Positions 28,362 to 38,736 of a stretch of DNA of 64,000 nucleotides are shown in pieces. Position numbers and translations under genes: made by a program. The notes under the pieces are model-generated. The model had not been told where the DNA came from and did not search any database. It worked only from the letters and a program-made list of their open reading frames with translations. The stretch is from Thunnus maccoyii. Taxonomy: Eukaryota; Chordata; Actinopteri; Scombriformes; Scombridae. Within the stretch, counting starts at the first letter, position 1; each line of letters opens with the position of its first letter. The stretch covers positions 1,922,001 to 1,986,000 of the forward strand of contig NC_056554.1 in NCBI RefSeq assembly GCF_910596095.1, given 5' to 3'.

Positions 28362-29140
28362 TATGGAATCAGATCAGTCTCAATATTAATGAATGCAGTA
28401 ATAATGTATTTTGGGATTTGTATATAAATTACTCTCTCCAAATATTTTGCAATGCACACAAATATTTGTCGTTATATATAATGTAATAAAAATCCACATA
28501 AAAAAATAAGGTTCACAAATGTAATTGTGATGCACACGCAAACATTTTTTGTTTTAAATATATGTAATAGAAATCCACAAATATACTGTATGTATTTAAA
28601 AGTATTTTCATTAAAAACATATTTGGATATTGTTACATTTATATACAGACTGTTGAACCTGCATTTACTTCACTGCATTTGTGTGTGGGTTCTTGAGTCT
28701 CCCCTGCCGTGGCTTGATTCATAAATGGATTTTTTCAACTGGGATCTATCTGTAGCTAATCAGATGTCACCTTTCTTTCAGCCAAGCACATGAGTGTAAA
28801 TTCAAGGGTATGATTTTAATGTGATCACATAGCGTTACATATGCATGCTATGAGCAGGAGCATTAATGGACTGTGCATGAAATATAAGTCATCTGCAGTT
28901 GCTCAGGTTGTATAATGAAAAATCCCATTTTATGGGGTATTTCCTAATTTCATTGTCCTAAGATGTGTAATGCAAACATCAGCTTGTTCCATTATTTTAC
29001 TTGTACAATGAAAGTTGAAACAGGAAGTCAAGAGCCGGAAACAGAGACAGCTCACCTTCAAAGTAAAAGTTGCATGTTTTGAAGCGTGTTGGCTGCAGCG
29101 GTCAATTTAAGGAGAGCTAAACTAAATAAATAAACAAATA
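28362..29140 (+). repeat. Long inverted repeat, left arm
   Basis: This 0.78-kb block recurs in reverse complement at 35740-36571. It runs from TATGGAATCAGATCAGTCTC to GGAGAGCTAAACTAAATAAA and TAAACAAATA. Collinear similarity covers the whole arm, with scattered substitutions and small indels. Internal landmarks are AAAAAAATAAGGTTCA, TTTGTGGATTTCTATTAC (reversed in one arm) and TGTGATCACATAGCGTTACAT. No coding potential is seen. Confidence 0.85.
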
Positions 29141-29162
29141 ATCTAGATAATTATCATAATTT

Positions 29163-29340
29163 ATATGTGAGGGTCGAGGGATGAAGGGATAAGGGTCAAG
29201 GGATGAAGGGATGAGGGTCGAGGGGTGAGGGATGAAAGGGTGAGGGGTGAAGGTATAAGGGTCGAGGGATGAAGGGATAAGGGTTGAGGGTCGAGGGATG
29301 AAGGGATGAGAGTCGAGGGGTGAGGGATGAAGGGAAGCGT
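29163..29340 (+). repeat. G-rich minisatellite
   Basis: Imperfect tandem array of units such as GAGGGTCGAGGGATGAAGG and GATAAGGGTC, with a nested period of about 14 within about 40-55 bases. The plus strand is almost free of C and rich in GGG runs. The opposite strand gives a meaningless Pro/Ser/Leu-rich open frame. Confidence 0.9.
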
Positions 29341-29345
29341 GTGAA

Positions 29346-30061
29346 GTGGTAAGATGTGCAGCTCATAGACGCAGGGATGAAACAAAAACACGAGGCAATT
29401 AAGACGTAGGGAGCAGGCACATGGGGAAATACGACCTGGCCCTAGCTAGGGCTGAAGCAGTCTATTGCCGCACCGTAGTGGCAGCAGGATGGAATCATCG
29501 ATGTGCCAGTGTGGGGGGCGTTGGGTAGGGGACCTGCAATCGAGTGGTCGGCTGGAGCGGTGGTGGAACTGGTGGCTGTGCAGAACTGGAAAGCCTGGCT
29601 TTGTAGGCCGTGGAGGGGCGGAGTGGCGGAGGCCAGAGTGAAAGTGCTTGCGGGCACAGTGTTAACGACAGCTGGAGCGAGGGCATCAGCGACAGGGGGT
29701 GCTGAAGATGCAGAAAAAACATTTGGGTGTTGGGGAAGGGAGGGCAACAGGGATAGAACAGTAGGAAATTGAATGGGTCCAACAGAGGGAGCACCGTGGC
29801 TCGATGCAACAGTTGCTGTGGTAACGGCAGGACCGGAGGTGGCTGAGGGAAGAAACATAAAAGAAGGAGCTGCTGGAGCGGGTGGAGCTGAAAGCGTAGA
29901 GGTAGCTGCAGCTGAAGGAAGGGAAGAAGAAAGGATGAGGGGATGTATGTGCGGTGGTTGATTGTGCAGCCTGTGGACACGGGGATGAGAGAAAAGACGA
30001 AAAACACGAGACAGATCAGACAGGCAGGAAGATACGACCTGGCCATGCGAGAGGGCTGAAT
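29346..30061. repeat. GC-rich segment flanked by two direct repeats of about 110 bases
   Basis: The blocks 29346-29456 and 29942-30061 are diverged direct repeats. Shared words are TGTGCAG, GGGATGA, AAAACACGAG and ATACGACCTGGCC...GGGCTGAA. The interior (about 29457-29941) is GC-rich, with long open frames on both strands that reflect composition (Pro/Ala/Ser-rich on minus). I see no known domain. The layout could be a short LTR-like pair or a duplicated satellite unit. Confidence 0.6.
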
Positions 30062-30402
30062 CATAGACTGCATAAAAATACAGACGTAGTTACCGTGACG
30101 TCACCCTTTGGTTTCTTAAGAGCGGTTTTGACGCTCAAAGTGAGCCGCTCTGGCCGTTGCCATCTCGGCAGTGCGTGACGCTGCCTAACTCCCAGCCAAT
30201 CAGAAATGGGCAAAGAGGCGGGCCGAATGGCTGAAACAAGCCACCTAGCGGCTGGCGGACCTGTCACTCAAAGCAGCCATGTCCTTCATTATGCATAACT
30301 TTAATAAAAAGTCTTAATAAAATTTAAACGAGTGAGTTATAAAAAAAATTCATCCCCCCGTACAGTTGTCATGAAAGGGGAAATTAGATATAGAGACCAA
30401 AT
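30062..30402 (+). mobile_element. Left half of a percomorph P-like MITE
   Basis: It starts CATAGACTGCATAAAAATAC, then CGTGACGTCACCCTTTGG, and continues to AAACGAGTGAGTTATAAAAA and AGATATAGAGACCAAA. I recognise this order as the first part of an abundant percomorph element whose ends read CATAGACTGTATAAA. The second part is missing: the text switches at about 30403 to unrelated retroelement sequence. Confidence 0.6.
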
Positions 30403-31000
30403 GAATCAGCCAATCGCTTGTACTCATCTGTAGAGTTAAATGCTGCTGTACAAGGAGGCAAGACAGGTCTCATAGCAGACTTCAATGATGCACATGCTGG
30501 TGATGTTCTAGCAATCTTTTGAATGTAGGACACCTTGAAAATGTGTTGCATATCAAAATCTGGCAAAGTCCAGCAATACAAATAATCAATGGTGGATTGT
30601 AAGAATTGAAGTGATTGCAGGGCTCTTTCATCAGGAATAGTTGGAAACACTCCATCCGGAGTACAATGAATGATAGCATTCAGCTTGCATAACAAATTGC
30701 GCCCCCGTTAAATTAATTTGGCTTTTATCAGAGATTAGGGAGGAATGCTGTATATCTGAACCTTCAACGGTTACAGTAGAATATTTTTAGACATGGGCTC
30801 TGCCATAGGAATGCAACTCCTACTGTGGTTACAAATTTAGAAGTTGGTTCATTAGCTTTCACTGCTGAAATGGTCGATCCACTATCAACCAAAATATCAA
30901 CCTCAGCTGGTATAGTTGGATCCTCTGCGGGACAAGTAGAAAGCCAAATTATTGCTACTTTGTAATTTAGGTTGCTGCTCTGATCCTGCCTCTCCATGGC
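30403..31000 (-). pseudogene. Retroviral-type protease fragment (endogenous retroelement relic)
   Basis: On the minus strand, about 30850-30940 encodes an aspartic-protease active-site block (ILVDSGSTISAV). After a frame break, about 30640-30700 encodes a block with an LLCKL core. It resembles the conserved segment at the protease to reverse-transcriptase boundary of retroviruses. Frameshifts and stops separate the pieces, and no reverse transcriptase, envelope or paired LTR was found. Whether it is an endogenous retrovirus or another LTR element is unresolved. Confidence 0.55.
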
Positions 31001-31890
31001 CTCCCTGAGCCTGATTGTGATTTGTTTTATAAATGTTTCTTGTTCTCGGATCTCTTCTTGGAAAAGATTAATCTCAACAAGTATGCCCTATTAAATAAAG
31101 ATAAAATAAAAGTTTAAGTGTTAGGTAATTGTCTTCTATTAAATTTGGTTGGAAACGACACATCAATCATGTTAAATCAAAAAAATGTCTAAATACATTA
31201 CATTATTTATATAAAACTAGACTGGACATTTGCTTCTTTGCACCCCCCAATTCTTAAATAGCATTTGTATATTTCCACATTATATTTTTTAATTGTTTTT
31301 AATTGTTTACACCTTGTCTTAATGCTTCTAATGTTTTATGTAAAGCTTTTATTAAAAAACTGATTCTTGAATTACCTTTCTTCTTAATCTGTCTAGGATT
31401 CTGTGTCTATTTTAGGCCACTGCTTCAATCCCTTCCTCTGTAGGGGGATCGTCTGCAGTGACATCCTCCTCCAAGTTTCCCGGCTCCTCCCTTTTGAGTG
31501 TCTCTTGCTGTCTAGAATCGGAGCCAGAAGCACCATCGTCTCTGCTCTGTGCTGATCTCTGCCCCAGCATCTGTGCTAATGCAGCCGCTGTGAAGAGCAA
31601 TAAATCATCATCTGTATGCCTTTTCTCTAACCCTTCCTCATCTCTTCAATTGCTAGTCGACAACTTCCTTTTTCGCTATCCTCAACGCTTCCAATACTCA
31701 TTTTGCTTCCTAGTGACTGATTTGGATTCGACAGATTAACAACGTCTAATAGTGTTAGCATCTTTTCTGGGGTGGGTGTGTGATTTTCTTGGCGTTTTGC
31801 CCAGCCATACATCATCACCTTGGCACTTGCCACATTATTCTTAGAGTGACGCAGTTTTGAGCAGAGGAATGTGACATGCAGCAAAAACAA
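31001..31890 (-). pseudogene. Possible upstream part of the retroelement relic
   Basis: Two minus-strand open stretches (31627-31890 and 31412-31600), the second acidic and polar, lie upstream of the protease fragment. Their position would suit a gag-like region. I recognise no domain in them, and the intervening 31090-31400 is AT-rich and non-coding. The assignment rests on position only. Confidence 0.25.
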
Positions 31891-33354
31891 TTAGCACATC
31901 TTTCTATGGTATTTCTCAATTCTTCAGACACCACAGCATCACAGCGCTTTTCATTCATCCCCACGCTCATGCCACACTCTACACATGAAAGCAATTTCTT
32001 TCCACACTCTCACACATTCCCTCATGTATGTGAAATCCCAGACTGGATTTCCTCTGTTGGGGTCTGTCATCTCCTTTGCCAATCGCAGTTATTCCTTAAA
32101 CGACCCTTCATACGGCACAGACTGTTAGACCACTCACACACGAGCGCTGTGAAAGGCATTACATAACCCCACTGTCTCTGCCTTCCTACTATTCCTGCAG
32201 GCATTCAAGAGGAAAACAGGGCATCATAGTGTGACCCTGTCTCTGCTGGCTTATTTGCAGGATGATCATTTGCTTTGAATTTGGAGTTTTAATGTAATTT
32301 GTTGCAACATCCAGCTCTCGCTCTAATCTGCTTTGTTTTTTTATTTGTGTCAGTGACGGCAATTTGAGACATCCATTTATTCATTCAAAAAGAAATGAAC
32401 CTGTGTACATACACTATATCAGCGCCTAGGTCTCTGAAGCTATAAACATCTCAGAGTCTCCTTTTCCTGTGGACATAGACACACACAACAGTATTTCAAT
32501 TACACTGAAATAAGCCTTTTTCATCTTACTCAGAAGGTCTTCCTGAGGGTGTAATCCCACCGATGGATTTATCCGTGCCAGATGCAACTTGAAGACCAGA
32601 AAAAAAACCTCAACCCCAAAAGGGGGAACCTGACCCTCCAAGGGGAGTACTTTAAATTTCCTACCCAACCACTGACATCAACTTGTAATTTAACCTATTT
32701 TACACAATACATTGAGTTAAACCATTTTTTTGCTCACTAGATTTCACTTTCTTTTCTGCATATTACCGCTTTATCAATTTTGATGCCTGCAGACACTGAA
32801 ATCTGGTCGTATTCAAATATCAGCCTAAGTGCAGAATACATACATTTGTACATCAACTGTGCAAAGGTTAACCATCACTTCTAATCATCCAGGAAATGAA
32901 AAGACAGTGCTTCAATTCAGTTATTTTCACTTTTTGTTGACACTGTCAAAAAGGTTTTAATTCTACTTACTTATTATTGAGGTTGTAGTGGGTGGAGGTG
33001 GTGCGCTGGAGTGCATTATATTGAAAAGAGTTCCCTGATATTTTGTACATCCTGAGGAGGTGGACGAAATATGTATAGGCTTCATAAAAGTAGAATGTAT
33101 GGCACAGCTGTTGTATAGGATTGCATTAGATAGCACGGCAGACATGTGACACCCAGCAAAACCATCCAAGGTGAGCGACATGCCATCCACAGCTGTTATC
33201 CCTCTAGCTGTTTCTTACAAGCTCTCTACTCTGGACGTTTGAAAACTCTGATTAAAGAAAATCTTTTGTTAAGTTTAAAACAGATGTCTTAAATAAAGAC
33301 TGCATAAAGAAATGACCATGAGGTAAATCTTTCCTCTTCACCGTGATGTTTATA
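31891..33354. other. Intergenic DNA without recognisable features
   Basis: No supported gene or repeat family. Low-complexity T-rich and A-rich stretches only. Confidence 0.35.
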
Positions 33355-33359
33355 TCAAA

Positions 33360-33640
33360 CTTTAGAGGACCAAAGAGCATTTAACCAATTGACTGTCTGG
33401 AGTCTGTGATCCAAGAGGACACTTATATCTCCCCTGGTGATTCTATGCCAGACCTGAACTGCAAACTGGACTGTTTGCCTTCGGTCTGATTTTCGGTAAG
33501 TGACACACCTGCTCAGCTGGACTGAGGTCAGGTGAATGACAATGCCAGTCGAGAACATCCCACTGCTGAGTCATAAAAAAAACTCCCTGGCTGCATTTGC
33601 TGTGTAGAGTTTTTGAAAAGATCTGAGGCACTCAAGAAAG
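33360..33640 (-). pseudogene. Possible Tc1/mariner transposase C-terminal remnant
   Basis: The minus strand encodes DWHCHSPDLSPAEQ, which resembles the SPDLNPIE block carrying the third catalytic acidic residue of Tc1 transposases. A frameshift follows, with WHRI..GDIS-like text. It is short and broken, and no terminal inverted repeats are seen. Confidence 0.35.
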
Positions 33641-33760
33641 TAATAAAATTAAAAGGCCTTTAATACTTAATGGCTACTTAGTCATAGTTAAAAACATGCC
33701 TACGCGTTTTAGCCATTAAGGCCTTCATCAGGGCAAGCACGCATTTGCTGTATATTTAGG
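33641..33760. repeat. Repeat fragment with CCTACGCGTTTTAGCC / AAGGCCTTCATCAGGG
   Basis: The words GCCTACGCGTTTTAGCCATT and AAGGCCTTCATCAGGGC recur in many fish and amphibian elements (from memory). No complete ends are visible. The following 33761-34126 shows nothing else. Confidence 0.4.
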
Positions 33761-34134
33761 ATTGTACTCCTCCTGCGTTATCCTAAAATTGGCAGACTAA
33801 AAAAAGGGGGCTACAGTTGCTTCACTGTAACCCCAGTATGGATGTGAACACAATAAAACTACTGACAACCAAGTCAGCGCTTTCGTTTTAGTCATTGTTT
33901 CATTTCAAATCAGAGGTGCCGGCGCAAAAGCAACCTACATGTGTGACTGTCTAAATGACTCTACTCTGTAGTTACCAGCTGTTAGTTTCTCTCTAGCTGT
34001 CTCCAGGTTATCCTGGTGCAGTCATAGGGTGAGTTTATGCATCAGCCTACTCATGGTGGACCCACACCTGTCAAACAGGGACACATGACATCTGTTATAT
34101 TGTTTAGAGCACTTCTTTACTTTATAGTCTGCAT

Positions 34135-35224
34135 TAGGGATGGGCATTTGAAGAAATTTCCTTAATCGATCATCGGGAAAATTAACGATCAATTATTGAT
34201 TAATCTTTTTTTTTTAATATGTATTAAAAATGCCAATTGCAGAAAATACTAAAGAAAGCGTGTTTTTCCTCAATGAAGTCTTTATTCCAAGAAGAAATTA
34301 TAGACCAACACCAGTCCTCTTATACAAGGCAGTTAAGCTATTAAACAGAAAACAAAACAAAAAGGATATTTGGCGCGCTCATAAAGGCAGCGGAGCCCGA
34401 GGCTCTGGGTCAAACCGCTCAAATTAACAAGCCAAAGCTACGGCGCTCGTGGTAAACACAGTTCTTAGACACAATTCCAAAAAAATCATAAATAATATCA
34501 AACGATAATATGTAAATAAAAATATATAATATTATTAAGTGCTGACAATTTTTACCCAAATGTAACTTGAATAAATCCAAAAGGCACGCAGCCAAGAGAA
34601 TAAAGTTACTACAGCCTACTGATTCTTGTTGAGGAAGATGAGCATGTCAACGTGCTCAGGAGTGAGATGCGAACGCAGTCTGGTGACAGTTAATTAGTCT
34701 AGCGGCTGAAAACACCCGCTCCGAAGGGACCAACGTTGCGGGGATGCAGAGGTGTTGCCCGCTGTGCATCGCAGCTCCTCCGTGCTAACACTGAGGTGAT
34801 GGTAGGTTGAGAGGAGGAGGAGGATTCATTAACCAGTGTCGAGTGTATGTTGTTCAAGTGGTATATCATTGGGCTCGTTGTTGTGTTGTAGGTATACACG
34901 GCATTGCAATGTTTACAATGAGCGTCGTTGTTTTTTTTTTTTTAGCTCGAAATGGTCCCACACTGAACTTCGCCTTGCCCCCTTCATGTTCACTTTCGTC
35001 TAATTTCTACGGTAGCCCGCCGGCAACTGAGTATTCATTTTCTCTTTTGAATTTAAATTGCGCCCCCGGCTGGTTGCAGCACGAGTGAAATTCATTGCAA
35101 CTTTAAGACACATACATACATACATAACATACTTTGATACGAACGTTAAATCGATTTAATTCCACGTGATCGAAAAATTCTTAACGATCAATTATCGATC
35201 ATCGATTAAACATGCTCATCCCTT
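34135..35224 (-). mobile_element. hAT element, internally deleted, with perfect 8-bp target duplication
   Basis: The ends are TAGGGATGGGCATT and, at the right, ATGCTCATCCCTT. The flanks are GTCTGCAT at 34127-34134 and GTCTGCAT at 35225-35232, a perfect 8-bp duplication as hAT transposases make. Subterminal regions carry mirrored ATCGATCATCG and CGATCATCGAT. On the minus strand, about 34610-34760 encodes broken pieces of a hAT C-terminal dimerisation domain (VFSR and, in another frame, LTPEHVDMLIFLNKN). Only the end of the transposase survives. Confidence 0.85.
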
Positions 35225-35739
35225 GTCTGCATGCACAAACACGTTGGTAGTATACACATTACACACTAGAGCTTAAAATATATATATATATATATTCATG
35301 TCAAAACATCCCTAATTCTAACATATATGACTGAAGAGGTTCCAGTTAACTTACTTCTACCATAAATATAGACATTTCACACAGACTTAGATGAGCAAAT
35401 ATCCAAATGGGGTACAATAATAACAAACAAGTAATGTAAACATTAGCTACAACAGCTAGCATTGCTAGCTTTTGTAATCTTCTGAAGCCCACACTAGTGG
35501 GCAGGCAAACAATTTAAACAGTGTTTGGTTGGAGAGGTTGACTCAATAAAGTCATGCATACAACAAGAGCAGAAACACACATAAAAGTCGGACTTTCTTA
35601 AATGACTGCAACAGCTGAGTGCGTCTGTGCATTTACTTTGATAATCCCCAGGGCTGGTTCCAACTCCTCTGCTTCCTTTTACATAGTTTCATCTCCAAAG
35701 TGTGTAAAAGAAGTTATAACCTATGTTCATTATTTGGGC

Positions 35740-36571
35740 TATTTGTTTATTTATTTAGTTTAGCTCTCCTTAAATTGGCCTCTGCAGCCAACATGCTTTA
35801 AAACACACAACTTTTACTTTGAAAGTGAGCTGTCTCTGTGGCTCTCGACTTCTTTGTTCAATTTTCTTTGTACAAGTTGGATAATGGAATGAGCTGATAA
35901 TTTAGCGCGCTTAATTGCATTGCACATCTTACGACAATGAAATTAAGAAATACTCCAAAAACGGGGATTTTTCATTCTACGTAAACAACCGCAGATGACT
36001 TATACTTCATGAACGGACCACCAATCCTCCTGTTCATAGTGCAGATTGTGCAGATGTAACGCTATGTGATCACATTAAATCATACCCTCAAATGCTCATG
36101 TGACTGACTGAACAGGAAGGAGACATCTGATTGGATACAGGTAATTCCCTGTTGAAAAAAATGCATTTGTGAATTGAGCCACAGCAGGGGAGTCTCAAAA
36201 AACCCACTCATAAATGCAATGTAGTTCACAAATTGGTTTGTAAATGCAGGTTCATCAGTTTAGTTTGTACATAAATGCAACAAGATCCAAATATGTTTTT
36301 GATGAAAATTGCAAATACTTATAAATACATATATTTGTGGATTTCTATTACGTATATTCAAAACAAGAAATATGTATGTGTACATCTGAAATACATTTAT
36401 GAACCTTATTTTTTTAATATGTGGATTTTTTTTTACATTTATTTACAACAACAAATATTTTTGTGTGCATTGAAAAATACTTTTGTGGAGAGAGTCATTT
36501 ATATAAAAATTCCAAAATACATTTGTGAATCCTTCAATTCATTAATATTGAGACTGATCTGACTCCATACA
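35740..36571 (-). repeat. Long inverted repeat, right arm
   Basis: Reverse complement of 28362-29140 over its whole length, from TATTTGTTTATTTATTTAGT to GATCTGACTCCATACA. The gap between the arms is about 6.6 kb. Differences are small indels and substitutions, so the copies are old. Confidence 0.85.
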
Positions 36572-37480
36572 CAGGCAGTGACCTCTGGCCTCAGGGCATG
36601 AAGCATGTCAGGAAAAACATTGAACAGAACTAAAAAGGCAGCCTTTTCCACCAGCCACAAAAGGAAATGGGCAGTTTTGGAATTAACGGTTTTGTCTTCT
36701 TCCAGATATGGACAGACTGCACAAAGCTACTTGCTCACACTATCTCTAGAGTCATACATTTATAGACAAACCCACATTCCTTTCTAAGTGTCTCTCTCTC
36801 TCTTCCTCTCATTTTTATTCACATTGAGTATCTAAATATTCAGAAATGCCTACTAAAATGTGTAAATATATGTATCTTGATTTGTCTAACCACTGTTAAC
36901 CTTTATTGTGTTTCAGAACCCTTTTGTTATTCTAAAATGAAAGGAAATTCTGAATCAGCCTTAAACCCTGTTAATTTACATGGTACTGCATTGCCACCTA
37001 AGACGAGTTTCTAAGACAAGAATATAAGTAATACAGAAGTACTGCATTGATTTAGTTGATATTAACCACCAAGTGTATTATTTAGCTATGGTTTGATTGC
37101 TAGGATCATGTAGCCCTTAGATGTGTTCCACTGCTACATAGCTCTTAGCTACAGATCAGAAAATGATTTATGGATTATATTCTGTATTTATTTGGTTAAT
37201 CAATATTATGCAGTTTTATGTGTTTTCCCACTGGTTTTCAAGATATGTCAATATTGAGATAGAAATGAGTGAGTATTCAATTGCAAGTATGTAGCCTTCA
37301 AATATTCTCCCTAGATAGGATAGGAATAAAACTATCTCCCTTTTATTTGAAGGCCAATTTTTTTCTTCACACGAAGAAATTAATTAGCAATCGTGGTGTT
37401 CTTGCCAAAAAAGTGCCAAAGATCCTCTTTCTTCCAAAACATGCCTACTAGACTATGAAAAGTTCCGACTCTTGCCGGAG
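36572..37480. other. Intergenic DNA without recognisable features
   Basis: A short (TC)n run lies near 36790. No gene or repeat family is recognised. Confidence 0.35.
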
Positions 37481-37640
37481 AAAAGCCCTCAATTCCGGAG
37501 GAGCTAAGGAGGAGACAGTGGGGATGCAGGACTGGTGTTAAATGGAAAGTGAAGAAACAGAGATTTAGTCATTATGGGGAATGTGAGGTCCCTAGCAAAT
37601 AAGATAGATGAAACGGAAGTACTCACTAGAAGAAGTAGTT
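37481..37640 (+). pseudogene. CR1/Rex-type LINE endonuclease start fragment
   Basis: The plus strand encodes MGNVRSLANKIDETEVLTR after a short arginine-rich lead, the typical opening of the ORF2 endonuclease in CR1/Rex-type LINEs. It ends at an imperfect AGTAGTA-type simple repeat (about 37630-37700). The copy is about 160 bases, and 37641-38574 shows nothing else. Confidence 0.6.
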
Positions 37641-38736
37641 CCAGTAGCACAAATAGTAGTATTATTGTAGCTGTGATAGTAATTGTAAGGGAAGCAGTAG
37701 TGATTATTTGGAGTTATTTGAATATCAAAAAACAAAACGAAAAAACAAACAAACAAAAAAAACCCATCAATTAACAGTTTTTCAGAGTGAGCTCACATTT
37801 TTTTGTCAGCTTTAACATAACACACTACAAACATAACACAATAGTTGAAATGGGCTCACATCAAGGTGTTATCAAATATGAGTGCATTCTGTATACTGGA
37901 TATCTAGACTGTAAGAGTGAATGGATACCATCCTCTGGCTTAACAAAATAACCTTTTAGTGACACAAGAGGGCGCCTAGAGCCTAATTTTCAAAGGCTGT
38001 AAACAGTTTGGAGGACTGGCTACCTGAACATGCAGTTTTCAAACCCACAAAACTTAATTTCAAATTTAGACCCATTTTCCAAATTTTCCAAAGGTTCATA
38101 ATACATCAGGTTGAATTTTGTGGAAACGTACAAAATAATGCACAAAACGTCTGGAAATATATATAATATCTGCTGCTTTCTGTTAAGCAATTAACAAGTG
38201 ATCTCTGTGAAGGGCAGTGTAGGAACAACAAAACAACCAGGCACCATCACAGATGGAGACAAATTACTACAAAGATGCAGCCATTTGTAGACTTTTACAT
38301 CCAGCATGCAACAAGTTGACTTTCTGTGTGTTTTAGCACATCGCTAATTGCATATATTAAATGGCAATTGGGTTATTAACCCAAATCTACATGGAGGACT
38401 CCAGGGGTTCAGAAGACAAAAACTTTTTTAAAGATCATTGGCTGTACACAAATTATCTGAATATATGGACCAACTACAGAAAAAGATGTGGAAAAAAATG
38501 TTGTGAATTGGGATTAGGACAAACCCAACACTGGACATTAGTCTAATGAGGACTTTCATTTTTGATGTTGAATTAATTGTTTATTTTGGCCACGTGGGGA
38601 CAGCGGAAGAAGCTATAAACATAACATTTGACATCACCTCAAAAATGTGTTATGGGTGAATGTTTTAGCAAACAGCTGCCTATATTCACATCCAGCAGAC
38701 ACAGAACATTATCATTCATTTTTTGTCAAGTCAAGT

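Noticed and set aside
29161..29420. Open frames over the minisatellite
   Set aside because: They only translate the tandem repeat (SLHPSTL-type periodicity).
29442..30073. Long Pro/Ala/Ser-rich open frames on the minus strand
   Set aside because: Overlapping frames on both strands remain open because of GC-rich composition. There is no domain, no splice pattern and no conserved start.
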